The notes under the pieces were generated by a model. The model saw only the letters and a list, made by a program, of their open reading frames with translations. It did no database searches and was not told the DNA's origin. A stretch of 64,000 nucleotides of DNA from Oscheius onirici. Lineage: Eukaryota > Nematoda > Chromadorea > Rhabditida > Rhabditidae. The position numbers and the translations under genes were made by a program. This document shows positions 1 through 11,163 of this stretch, in pieces. The stretch spans positions 4,388,501-4,452,500 of the forward strand of contig OW051470.1 in NCBI GenBank assembly GCA_932521025.1, written 5' to 3'. The first letter of the stretch is position 1. The number at the start of each line of letters is the position of its first letter.

Positions 1-68
1 ATTTCCTGCGGAAAATTCTGAATACTCTTCTAGATGAGGCGGAAGAGGAAGGTACTGTCGAATGTTAA
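1..68 (+). CDS. 3' end of an unidentified upstream gene
   Basis: An open frame enters from the left edge and stops with TAA at 66-68. It encodes about 21 residues, ending in an acidic tail (DEAEEEGTVEC). Only the C-terminus is present, so no family can be assigned. It could be chance, but the frame is open from the first base and is followed by AT-rich, gene-free sequence as expected of a 3' UTR. Confidence 0.35.
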   Translation, partial: FLRKILNTLLDEAEEEGTVEC

Positions 69-1052
69 GTGAGAAGTTCATTACCGCTACTAATAAACGT
101 ATTTTTTGTTAGATTAAATTATAGATTTCACTTTTTTTAACTTAACTAGTAGCAGAGAATAACTTACCAAGAATAAGTTATTATAATGTGATTATCTGAC
201 TCCTGTTTGAAACCGTTTATCTAGAAGACCATCCTGATATCCAGAAAGGCTAGTCTGTTTGTATCCTCCTTCAAATAAGAAACATGATGTGCACGCTGAC
301 ATTACGCTGGCCACGATTTGTGACAGAATCTCTCTGACCATCCGGTTTCTCCGTCACGTGGGTCCATCTGATTGACACAGTTGGTTAGCGTTGACTCTCA
401 TCCATTCCGATCCCTATTTTGAACTCGAAAACAGAAAGACCGAGGGTTTCTTGACCTTCACTGTACTGAGTGTCTCTTTTCAGTTTTCATATTTTTCTTT
501 GAAAATTAAAATTGACGTTTCGACGTCTTATCTTATCTCTCACTTGTTCACACGCGCACCCTGGGCCGACCGAAAACATTTTCGATTTTCCCTGACAACC
601 GTCGCCTACTTCAGAGATGATAAAGAAGGCCAGATCAGGTTAGCATATCGATTTTTCGAATCTCCTTTTGATCAACCCGCCTCCCACTAAATAAAGGGCC
701 GTTGTAAACAATATAGAATCCCATCCAGTTGAATAAGATGCTATCATTCTGCGTCATCCCTTCATTAATGCAGTCCATTGTTTGTTCCTTCCAGACCCTC
801 ATTCCATCTGAAAGTCACCCTTGTACAAAAGAACATTCACAGCCCATTCCCATTCTGCTTTTGTGCTGTCCGTTTCGAACATAATCCTCTGGCGAGGTCA
901 TCTCCCTCAGTAGTCTTTCCGTTTTTATAGCCTTTTTTTTCAAAATGTGGTCTTGTTCAATACTACTCGTCGATGTTTTTTTCTTCCAATTGGCGGTGTT
1001 TGTCTAGGCGTATCTGGTAGGGTCCAAAGACTACAAAGTTTCAGGGAGCAAC
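69..1052. other. Intergenic region upstream of the Mondo-like gene
   Basis: No convincing gene is seen. It holds one palindromic E-box (CACGTG, 355-360). An acceptor-like TTTCAG lies at about 1038-1043, just before the ATG at 1053; this fits either a 5' UTR intron or spliced-leader trans-splicing. The 99-codon frame at 391-690 lacks recognisable domains and is treated as chance. Confidence 0.4.
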
Positions 1053-4000
1053 ATGGCTCATGAGACCATTCATAGTGGTCACTTCATGACGTCCGATCCT
1101 CACGCGGACAGTCAGGAAGGGGACGAAGAGGACGGCGAACTTGAGGTAATTCTTTCGATAATTCATTTTGAGGAAGTAGTATAGCTTGTAGAAAGGTTAA
1201 ACTCTCCCGGTTTCCATTTGCGTCACAGTTTATTTTGCCAATGTGTTGGCTGCCAACCATACGAGGAGAGAGTTCAGTATGGCGAGAGAGACGTGGAACT
1301 ATGTGGGAGCATACAATAAGGATCGATCAGTCTATCCCTCTTTCGAACACGATCAAAATTCCATTTACAGGTAGATGTAGTCGAAGACGATGAAAAGCCG
1401 GAAGACATCACGTCAAAAGATCACGGAACAACAGTGAGTTACTTATAACAACTGATCAATGGGCTCAGGACGACAAACCTGTGACTTTCTACAAGTTTGG
1501 CCCGAAAAAGACCCAAAGTATAGCCATTGACGTCTCATTGAACAAACTCAAGAAATGTATTAAAGTCGCCTACAAGTGAGTCCTTTCAGTAACAATTAAC
1601 AAAGTCAACGCTTTTTTAAGTAAAATGACAACACCAAAATGGAAAGATTTCAAAGGGATCAGACTGCATTGGAAGCAGCGGATTCGTTTGAACAACGTCA
1701 TCTGGCGGGCCTATTACTTAGAATGTCTGTTCTTTTCTTTATTTCGAACTAGAATATCTTCAGTTGGCAAAAAAAACAGGAAAAAAGATCCCTTGTTCAA
1801 AAAGACTCCCTTCTGTTACTTTTCTGTGCCGGACGACGATACAACTCATTTGAAAATAGAGGTGAGCTAATCATTTCAACTAACAATAAGAAGCCTCATG
1901 GTGTCGAGGCAAAGAGGTTTGATTGTCATGGAAGAAGTTCCGGGATCGAATCCCGAGCGAGCAGTGATTAAAACTCAGAGTCCGCAGACGTTGGATTTGG
2001 GAGTTCTGAGAGGAAGGGCCGGCCGGAATCTCAGTTCATACCTGCCGACACGGGGTGACTTGCTAACCGCTTCTGAGCTCTTATCCCTTTTTTCATGTTT
2101 TAGCCTTTCTAGCTCGCGTATTCTCTGTCTGTTGGGGAGGGGTTTTGTTTTTGTGAGCTGTCTTTCCCCTTGAGTAAACAAGACTGTTTACAGGGAACGG
2201 TGTTGGAAGGAATGTACTGGAAAAGAGGAATGCCGGCGGTTTGTGCCCAGTACAAGAGATGGCGCAACTACACGAGAAACAGAAAAGGACATGACCGACT
2301 TCATCATCCTGCCAGCAGTTTGAGGAGAAAACGAGTGAGTTTTTCTTATTGGAAATAATCAATCATTTTGACAGAACTTGTCTGGGCCTGGAGCTATTCA
2401 ATTAGCTCCTCCTGAAAAGATGCAACGATCAATGACGCCGCCCAATTTATCTTCTGGATTCGGATTCGAGTACGATGATTTCGAGAATTATTTCACGGAC
2501 AGTCTCTTCGACTCTCTCAACCAGCCGTACCTCTTCCCCGACCGAGACTTTTGTAAGTTTTCTATTCAAAGCAATCTCACAACAGATAGTGAAGATGGTC
2601 GAAATTCTTGGGAAACGTGGTTGGTGATAACGAGAGTTTAGTTTTTATTAGACTTCTCTTTACAGAGTAGTCTTGCTAGGGTTCCAGACTGTTTATATGA
2701 TTGTAGTCAAAAGTAAACACGATCACGTGGCCAATCAAAACTATTGGGCACAGACTCCTTCCGTAGTATCTCGTTCCCACGTGTCTTTATCATCCTGACG
2801 TATTTGGACTAAAGCGCAAGAAAATGTTCCGTTTCCAGTCAACGACAGCAACAACGCGGACATCATGCAGCCTGGTCTTCTGCCTCTTCAACCTAGTTTG
2901 GAAGAGATTATGGCTAGTCTTGGTGAGTGATAAGACGTAGCAGAGACTGATTGAATTCAGAAGAAGACCCGCCCCTCGAATCTCCGACTCGCTGTTCTCC
3001 AATGCTGGCCAGTCAAGCGACCGAGCTGATTCCAGGACCATCCAGTATTCCAACCCAAGCTCCTCCGGCTGTCATGGCTCCGCCTCCAATGGCTCCTCAA
3101 CCCAGACTGTCCACATTGTCTTCGGGATCGAGAGGAGCTCAGGACTACGCCGTGGCAAGCATGTTAGTCGATTATAGGTTAGTCTAGGCAGTCTAGACAG
3201 CTTCATTCTAGTTGCTTTTACTAGTTAGAACGAAGGCTAATCCAATAGATCCGTTATCAATCATCCAGCTCTTTTTTTTCGGACTGAGCTGGTCAAAGTT
3301 TCACGCCGCTACTTTTACTGATAATCGAGAAAGACGCTTTAGGAAATTCTGACCAAATGTATTAGTATTAGCGTGCTGAAAGATCAAACACTGAAAAGGT
3401 CAGTGTGTCTAGATAAGCATCAGCTGCAAACTCTATTAGAATTAGATTTTAGAAGAGTATTACTTTTCAGCAACCAATCATTGTCCTCGGTCAATATGCC
3501 TACCAGACAACCGAGTTCGATCACTTCCCAAATGTTGATGTTGTCCAGTCAGGGAGTCGCTCCACAGTACTCGACTGCCTCATATGGTGGAGGAAGTTGG
3601 AAACCACCAATTGTGAGTCTTTCTTCTATTAAAAAAACTTTTTATTTATAGTTTGGGAACGATTCATCCAGTTCATCTGGAATGGACACTCCCTACGTTC
3701 CTCAATATCTTCAAACACAGACCGGAACCCATCATTTGGTATTTTTTCTATTGATTCTTCATCTTGATTCAGCTACAAACCAACATTGCCTCGTTGAGAA
3801 CCAATTGGTGGGATATAGCTAGTAGTCCATTGTCAGTGACTCCGAGTCCCTTGTCTGCTGGCACTACTCCTCTTGGAGGGAACACTCCCATGAATCCAGC
3901 GACGCCGATCAGCCTAGGACTAGGTCAGGTGTTTTGTTAGTTTATCATTTTGTCTTTCAGGACCTTCTACTCCGCCTATCTTCCGTCCTGAACTGAGAAG

Positions 4001-5380
4001 TCCAGTTGTCAGATCTTCCAATGAACACAATATGTTGTCTTCGCTGAAAGACGAGAACCCAGCCATCAAGTCTAGTTTGACCCATCGATTGGAACAACCA
4101 TCTTTGCTGAATTCTCGAAATATCGTAAGCCATCTTTCATCCGACAATTTAATCTGTTTCAATTCAGGAAGCAAAATCAGAATGGTTAAGACCGACTCCT
4201 ACAGCAGCCGCCAATCTCGGATTCCCGAGTGGTCCTCCAAGAACAGCTCCATCTTCCGCACCACCCAGAAACAATGATCAGAATCCGTGGAAGGTACGTT
4301 TATTTGCATTTTATCAGTTAAAAGAAGTTTCAGCTATCCACTCTCCAGCCGCCTGTTCCAATCTATCCCTCATACGTGAACTCGACCACTTCTCCCGTTG
4401 ACGAGCCTTCTACTCCGAACAGTCTCAGAAATATGATGGATCTCAGTAACGTTGTCTCTCAACATATCTGAATTGTAATTTAGGTTCGACCATGGAAGTT
4501 GTACCCAAACAAGAAGATGGAATGATGAGCGGTCCTTCCTGTGTGAAAACACCCAGAGGAGCCAGTCGACAAGTACAAGCAGACTCGACACTTCATCCAG
4601 AAGAGAGAAAAAGAATTTTGCATCTTCATGCTGAACAGAACAGGAGAAGTGCTTTGAAGGATGGATTTGATCAGTTGATGGAGCTGGTGAGTCTTTAATG
4701 GAGAAACTGACACATTAAGTCACAGATTCCTGATTTGTATTCTGGCGGAGTCAAGCCGACGAATGCCGTAGTTCTGGCCAAATCGGCGGAACATATACGG
4801 AGACTGATTGTTCAGAAGAAGGAGCAACATGATGTCAAAGCAGAGCTTATGGATCGGATTGCGAAACTGAACAAGAGAATAGCGTAAGCTGTATAAAATT
4901 TCATAAAAAATATTGGTGTTACAGGTCAGCCCAAGCGAATCTACCGTCCACGTCAGGAATGGTCTCGTCCCAAGTTGAACCTAAAGCAGCCTTGGAAAAC
5001 TTCCACGACGGTTATGTGAAGGAGAGGTCACGGAAAGATCACCGTTTTTGGATTATGGCCCGACTCCTTCAACCCTTGACCGTTGGACAAGGAAACTCCT
5101 TCGCTGCAGCTATGGCTGGAGATGCGTCGAGAGAAGAGGTAGTTGTTTTTAGTTATAAAATGAAACATACTTTGTAGTTGGCAGCAAAATGTTCGGAGTG
5201 GATGAGAAATCATTGGAAGGGACCGGAACTGAGACCTCTGGCGAGCAATATGCTGGTGAATAGGGAGAATGATCTAAACAATCCAGTTTTCAGGTCCATC
5301 TTGCCACAAACACAGACATTTTAACCGATCCTCAGAGTCTATCAGATTACGTCAAAGAGCAGTTGAAGAATCCATTATAA
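1053..5380 (+). CDS. mml-1: Mondo/ChREBP-type bHLH-Zip transcription factor (MML-1-like)
   Basis: This encodes a glucose-responsive transcription factor that binds E-boxes with an Mlx partner. The N-terminus carries the Mondo conserved region (IHSGHFM), then the YKFGP block, a basic WKDFKGIRLHWKQRIR block and WRAYYLE. A proline/serine-rich middle follows. The C-terminal bHLH starts near 4600 (RKRILHLHAEQNRRSALKDG) and runs through LIPDLYSGGVKPTNAVVLAKS into a leucine-zipper-like helix and a C-terminal dimerisation/cytoplasmic-localisation domain ending at TAA 5378-5380. It has about a dozen exons. The first is 1053-1145, the second 1371-1433 and the third begins at 1469, all with GT..AG introns. 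AATAAA at about 5530 is a plausible poly(A) signal. The bHLH sequence and the N-terminal motif agree on the family, so identification is strong; individual small exons in the middle are less certain. Confidence 0.9.
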
Positions 5381-5559
5381 TCGATGGGTAGAGTTAGTTG
5401 ATAGCAAAACTAAAAAGTCGGGTTATACAGTTGATCTACCTCCTGACATAAGTCAACTGCGTATTTGTGAGTATATGTTTTTTTTCAGGAAAATATTATA
5501 TGTGCCATAGATTTATTGCTCACTGTGTTTAATAATAAAATTCCTTGGTCACTATCAGC

Positions 5560-6490
5560 TTAAGATGCACTTTCCAGATTTACGTCGTTTCCATAGTAAA
5601 ATGTTCCGCTAGCACATTTGACAATGATGTAAGCAACCTCGTTGTCTTCCTTGGCAGTTTGAACATTATCTCTCACGGTATTACAATAATCGGTTACGCT
5701 GAATAATACACGTACATTAGTTTGTTTTCTCGTTTACGTGAATGGGTAGCAGGCAGTAAAATTTGGACTGAGTCCACATTTTTTAAAAGTCATAGCTGTA
5801 CCAGTGCCAAAGACTGGGGCTGCAACCGACGAAGATATTTTTTTGGCCTGAAATCAAAAGATATAACAACTTACCAACCGTCTACGACGGTTGGTAAGTT
5901 GTTATATCATAGCCGCCCTGGCGCCTGCGGCGCTCAGAAGTGAATGAATGTTGTCCAAGCATTAGATTACTCGTTCCCACTCTAAGTTCACAACTAACTA
6001 TCTAATCCTAAGAAAAGCTAACTTGTCCTGACTTGTTCATGGCCATGGACAAACACAAACAAATAAACAGTCTAGCACCATTGCGCTTTAGTGTTAGGCC
6101 CGATGTTTCGTTAAAAAAGAGAGCTCGACCGTAACCCATTTAGTTTGCCGCGAGGCCGGAATAACACGCAAGCTTAGGATACTCAGCCAAGACACTTGAC
6201 TTGTGAGTATCCTACGTTTCCATGGGGTCTCGCTGTAAACTAAATACGGTCGAGCTCTCTTTTTTGGACAAACCATACCTACCGTTGTTCCTAAAAGGGC
6301 AAGAAATTCAGCGGTAGGTTGTGCTGGTGAGACCGTGTTAGAGACAATTAAAACCTCGATACTTTCCTTCGCAGGATGATTAGAAACAGGTGTGCAAGCC
6401 TGAAACAGTTACGTTTCTAACAATAGGGTGCCCTACTTGTACTCCGAGAGGGAGCAAGACAACCATGAAAGGAAGCAGAAGAACCGACAT
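5560..6490 (-). CDS. Small secreted protein of unknown family
   Basis: Reading the minus strand gives four exons: 6437-6490, 6283-6399, one ending at 5847, and a last one ending with TAA at 5560-5562. The start encodes a hydrophobic signal peptide (MSVLLLPFMVVLLPLGVQ) followed by about 115 residues. The third and fourth exons contribute the spaced cysteines (FKKCGLSP, TACYPF, DYCNTV, IVKCASG) expected of a disulfide-bonded extracellular domain. All splice junctions are GT-AG and the frame stays open. No known family is recognised. The 435-nt second intron is far longer than its neighbours and holds two palindromic repeats. The gene is convergent with the Mondo-like gene, with stop codons about 180 bp apart. 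Confidence 0.55.
5860..5908. repeat. 49-bp near-perfect palindrome in an intron
   Basis: Arms of 23 bases flank a 3-base loop (TAC). The palindrome lies about 12 bases from the 3' splice site of intron 2 of the small secreted protein gene, on the minus strand. Each arm contains GGTAAG, a splice-donor-like hexamer. Confidence 0.8.
5971..6098. repeat. Dispersed repeat, copy 1
   Basis: This stretch, from TCGTTCCCACTCTAA to GCGCTTTAGT, recurs with modest divergence at 37606-37731. The two copies share long blocks such as AAGAAAAGCTAACTTGTCCTG. It lies inside the long second intron of the small secreted protein gene. The family is not recognised. Confidence 0.7.
6112..6270. repeat. Foldback element with about 30-bp terminal inverted repeats
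   Basis: The left arm (AAAAAAGAGAGCTCGACCGTA, then TTTAGTTT) matches the reverse complement of the right arm ending near 6268. A second, inner inverted pair (TAGGATACTCA / TGAGTATCCTA) makes nested hairpins. It lies within the same intron as the 5860 palindrome, close to the 5' splice site of the minus-strand gene. The internal segment CGAGGCCGGAATAACACGC reappears at about 6843. Confidence 0.75.
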
Positions 6491-7547
6491 GCCAAGTGCG
6501 ATGCTACTATTACTTCAAAGTCTCTTTTATACTATTTGCCAGGTCATCCTCATATTAAAATAGTCGTTAAGATGTTTACTAATGGACGCAGCTATGGTTG
6601 TACAAACGATCTAGTATCGCTGAAAAAGAAGATATCGTACAAAAAGGACAGTCGACCGTCTCTGGTGCAATTGACTTTTACAGCTTTTCGGACTAGAATA
6701 AAAGAACACCACTATGTACTGAAACGAGCAGCTCATTTCCTAGTTTTGACAAGAGGACAGAGGATCAAACAAAAAGACGAGTAGATTTCAATATCACTAG
6801 GCCTACATTTTTGTTTATTTGATAAGAGCAGTAAAGATAATCGAGGCCGGAATAACACGCAAGTTCGCCTGTTCCGCTGTTATGAGGCTACTGCTCACTT
6901 TCTTTGTTCTCGTCTATTTCAAGTATTTTTTTCACGTTCACTCTCACAAGATCAACAAGGAACTAAAAGAGATCGACCCATGCGACAATTTATATGATTT
7001 TGTCTGTCAAGAAGTGGTTAATCAAAGGAAGGAAAACTACTGGAATGACATTGCAAGTTAAAGCTTATTTTCCATATATTTGTTTAGATTATCTCAAAAA
7101 GCCGTATGATGAAGAAGACAAAGCAAAGATTCTTTTTCAAAAATGTATCGACGAAAAACAAGTAGAGAAAGAGGATCAGTTCCGTTTCCATGATTTCTCC
7201 AGAGTACTCAACAGCATTCATTTGACAGATCCAGAGGGTCGTTTGGATCTAACCAATCTTACTCTGACTTCCTTCAACAATACTAATAATCCTCTATGGC
7301 TGTCATTTAATCTGCACTCGACTGAAGGCGGAGAGATGGTTTACAGAGTAAGAGCTCAATTGTGACTCAAAGTTTGTTCAGATTTCTCATCCAGAAACCA
7401 TCGTCGGAGAAGTATTCAGGATCAATTCCAAGAATGATGAGAAACTGCCCAACTACTGGTCGACTTTGAAGTCAGCTACTTTGAACACATAATCCAAATG
7501 AGTAACTGCACAGACATCAGTCTCGACAAGCTTCAAAAAATATTTCC

Positions 7548-7886
7548 GTGAGTGCTATTGTCTATTCATATTGAAAGTTTACTGAGGGCTTACTGTAGAA
7601 TTTTTCGGGGGGGGGGGGGACCAAGTGCACCAGTCCTTTTAATTTCTTGCTTCTTTTCTGGTTTTTTTTCTGCGTTATATTATCTTGCAAACACGGTTAT
7701 GTGCCTTTTCATCCTCCAGAAGCAAAAAGTAAAAAATAGTGAAATAATAATTAAAAAAAACGACGAAAACGTGAAGAACATTTAAAGGACTGGTGCGCTT
7801 GGTCCCGCCACGAAAAATTACAGTAAGCCTTCAGTAAAGTTTCAATTTGGATAGACTATATATCTCAACTTATCAAAAAAAAATAG
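7548..7886 (+). repeat. Intron filled by a foldback element (MITE-like)
   Basis: The intron between the KLQKIF and DWSLVLDHYL exons is 339 nt. Its two halves are reverse complements: the left arm from about 7567 (GAAAGTTTACTGAGGGCTT) pairs with the right arm ending near 7850. Similarity continues more weakly toward both splice sites. The arms include a G-run (7606-7618) and an accompanying AGTGCACCAGTCCTTT / AAAGGACTGGTGCGCTT pair. Confidence 0.7.
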
Positions 7887-8243
7887 GTTGACTGGTCCCT
7901 CGTCTTGGATCATTATTTGGAAGAAAAGGGATACAGTTTGTGTCTCGCGATGAAGGAAGTGGAACTGAGACGGTAAATTGACTTACGGTTAATTGGTTAT
8001 TCACCAAACTCTCTGACCTTGTCGGAAATCTGCCGAAAAAGACCCTTCTGCTCCATACACTGATGCACTACGCGACCAGTCTGGAATACGAACAGACTGG
8101 GGTCAATTGGCAGCTATACCAGAAATTTTCTTCAGAAAATCTGAAAAGGGAAGTTCAAAATGAGAGAGAAATGGGATGTCTCGCTCTAGCATTTCAAACA
8201 TTCCCAGAGCAAGTGGCTAAAGACTACGGGTGGGTCCCGTTAG

Positions 8244-9240
8244 CGCTTTTTGCCTATATAAAGCTCCATATCGATGTTTTCAAGAAGAAGAAGGTGTTTT
8301 TGAGCTTGGCAATGGTTTTCTAAGTTGTAGAGCAGTTCAAAAGAAACAACTTTGCAGTACATCACCACTCTGCCCGACCAAGGCTTCGTCATGAAAACAA
8401 GGTATGAATCTGAGCGCTGCAATAAACCCTACACTAAATGGTTTCCAAGATGCTTCTCACAGAGAGCATAGTGTATTCTTTCAGTTTTATCACCAGATAA
8501 AGTACGATTCTATGAGAGAACCAAAGCTGAGTCATCTGAACCGACTGAGCCCTCACTGTTAGTCGATGGGTTCTGGTTTCTCTCTACTGAACTCATGTCT
8601 GTCTACACTCTGGTGGGTTTTCTGCTCTGATCTAAGAGACTGGGACTGTTCTCTCTTTCGATTAGAAGTAACCACCGGTAGAAAAACAGTTAAGACTCTT
8701 TGCTCTCTCATTAGACTGTCTCTCCATCGGTTCAATAACTGATAGTTACTGTGGAATAAGGAACGACAGATCACAGCTTACAGTCACCAGAAATAAACGA
8801 TCAGTTTATACAGAGACATTGTGAGAAAGAACAGTCATCGTTTTTAAATCAAGGAAGAGAACTAAACAGAATCCATGCAGTCATGACCATCAGGTCGGTA
8901 GAGAGATGCCAGGCCCTATCGACTAACAGTAGGTGTTTATATGACTAGTAGCCTTCGTTTTTTTCACAGAATTTGTAGGTTACCTGATGCTACAAAAGAA
9001 AAAGAACAGTAAAAGAGCAGTGAAAAGTATTTTCGGAACCATTCAGTACTGATAACATTGTGGCACGCAGCTTCATAGCCTGTTTTCACAGGAATGTATT
9101 GGTCGAACAAAGTTCTGACGTACTACGAAGTTGTTGCTTTTGAACTGCTCTACAGCTTAGAAAACCATTACCAAGCTCAAAAACACCTTCTTCTTCTTGA
9201 AAACATCGATATGGAGCTATATATAGGCAAAAAGCGGCCA
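8244..9240. repeat. Long inverted repeat pair in an intron of the M13 pseudogene
   Basis: 8244-8348 and 9128-9237 are reverse complements at high identity over about 105 bp, separated by about 780 bp. The unit includes GATATGGAGCTATATA and a segment related to TTGTAGnnnTTGAnnTGCTCTACAA. That segment also appears near 28030 and 54510, so the family is dispersed in this window. An intervening 700-bp stretch holds short repeats but no gene. Confidence 0.7.
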
Positions 9241-10465
9241 AAAATTGGATTTTAGCGAAATGAAAGTTTTTTCCTATCAAAAATAATTATTCTAACTTAT
9301 ATGAAAGGAATTGATTCCCGACGATTTGGGGACGATTTGCCGTGGAAAAATACGAGGTCGCGTTAGGCCCCGCGGGGTGGGGGTTCCTAATATCCCCCAG
9401 CCAAAGACTACTATGACCAGTATGTGAAGGAAGTGGAAGGTTTTCTAACTGTCAAAAAGTGGTGTTTAGGAGCTGATTGAAGAACAATGTTCCATAGTCT
9501 GAAGAAGGAGTACGAATATCTGTTCGACGATTCAGAATGGATTTCTGATGACGCAAGAGATATTCTCATGGAAAAACTTGACAATATGAAACTGTCGATT
9601 ACGTATCTGGAGAACAGCAGTAAATATGACAGACTGAATGGAGAGAAGAGAAAAGTGAGTTCATTATATTTGGAAGCATAGCAGTTTCAGTCCTCTCTTC
9701 ACGGAACGGATAGTTTCTGGGATATTATGATCAAACTTCGAGTTCACACATACCGTTTGAAGATTAATGGTGTGAGCCTCAACTTCTGATGGAACAATAT
9801 ACGAGATCTCTTGAAAAGTACACAACAATCGGTCAGTTGATGGCAAATGTCATATCTCAAACTGTAATAAGCGGTCAGTCTCTCTACTGTAATTTCCAGT
9901 CCTTTCCAGTATTCAACGATCAAATTCAGTTCAGTCATCCTCTGGTTATTATTCTGGAGTTATTGAAGAAAGCTCATTGTTTCAAAAACCAATTATTCGA
10001 TGAAGAAATCACTTTCTTTCTGACTCAGTTAAGAATTCAAATGTTTAGAGTCTCACTCGTACTATCGTGGATTCATTAAGCATAAGGACTGTTCTGAATG
10101 AATACAAGAGAAAATTCAATGATCAGATACAAATACACAAGCGGAATGGTAGATACATTGATTGATTTCAAAGAAATCTTACAGACTGTTTGTAGGAACG
10201 CAAATTCCGACAAATATTCGAGTAGCAGGTTTGAATATTGTAAAATAAATATTTGTTTCAGGATCAATCTCATTTTGGCCAACCTCCCCGAATTCCAGAA
10301 GGCTCTCAAGTGTCCATCAGAATGTTCGCTCAAGAGTTCCGATCAGTTAATCCATTTCAATTCATTGTCCAAGACGGGTGTTTCAAGACGAAAGTGCAAT
10401 TGAAGCAAGACGAGGCCGAAAAACTGACAACGAGGTGAGTTTTTTCTTTTTTTTTGTGTGGGGGA

Positions 10466-10617
10466 AGGGGGAGACAGAGAGACATAGAGATAGAGAGACA
10501 GAGAAACAGAGAGTAAAAACTCAGAACGAATTTTTAGTGATCACAAGTCCAGTTGGAAAATGGACGCCGAGCTGAAAATTGAGCACCCCGCTCTTCAGAG
10601 AGAGAGAGAGAGAGAAT
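10466..10617. repeat. GA-rich microsatellites
   Basis: Purine-rich GACAGAGA-type repeats run at about 10466-10515, and an (AG)n tract at 10599-10616, in the intronic sequence of the helicase remnant. Confidence 0.8.
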
Positions 10618-10922
10618 CAGCCTTGGTGGCGTCCAGAACACAGCAACGTCTCTAGCGGCATTACGATCGTTACTTTTGAACCGGCTCAATGTTCCGCCGA
10701 TCTATTCTCCGTTCTCTTGGGGGCGAAAGCCATGCTGGAAGGAGATGTTACGTCTCAACCAGAAGACGAAGACAGCTCTTCAAAGAATGCTGGTCGAGGA
10801 CAGGAATTTCGACAAATTCTTCAAAAACAAGAAGCTCTTTTCACGCTACAGAGGCGTTGTCGATAAATACGAAGAGGCCGACGATGAGAATGAAACTGCG
10901 TATATGGATATGAACATGCCCA

Positions 10923-11163
10923 AACACGCGGACTTGAGCAAGGATATCAGTAGTTGTTGTGGAGCGGGATTTCCTGTCAAGACGCGTCACAACTAAGCCC
11001 GTTTCTACAAGTATCTTTGACCTTTGTGTGTTAGTTGTGTCTGGAAGCAAAGTCTGGGACTGTTAGATCGTCTACCCTCTCGATGGAAGTACCAGAAGAT
11101 CGAGAAAAACGAGGACTCGAAGACAAAAACGAGACACGCGGACTTGAGCAAGGATATCAGTAT
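10923..11163 (+). repeat. Duplicated exon-like segment (direct repeat)
   Basis: ACACGCGGACTTGAGCAAGG and the following bases ATATCAGTA occur at about 10925-10953 and again at about 11134-11162. Both read HADLSKDIS in the same reading sense. A small internal duplication of the helicase remnant is the simplest explanation. Confidence 0.75.

Larger units (their letters stand above)
6882..9800 (+). pseudogene. Decayed M13 (neprilysin-like) metallopeptidase
   Basis: The start at 6882 gives a hydrophobic leader (MRLLLTFFVLVYFKYFF), then DPCDNLYDFVCQE, the classic opening of the M13 ectodomain. Later exons carry KAKILFQKCIDE, the helix ending near 8230, and SEWISDDARDILMEKLDNMKLSITY at about 9520-9610, matching the W-[MI]-[SD]-x-x-x-[KR] region of the family. 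At least two frameshifts are needed: near 7470-7490, and at about 9480 between ELIEE and FHSLKKE. The catalytic HExxH and GENIAD regions were not found downstream. Two introns are swollen by inverted repeats. The copy is therefore judged nonfunctional. M13 peptidases are known as a large, fast-evolving family in nematodes. Confidence 0.65.

Noticed and set aside
6428-6784. 118-codon plus-strand frame
   Set aside because: It overlaps the signal-peptide exon of the minus-strand gene in part, has no domain and biased composition.
8240-8422. 60-codon frame that looks conserved with 9.1 and 54.5 kb
   Set aside because: Conservation tracks the palindromic repeat core rather than a gene; there is no start or splice context.
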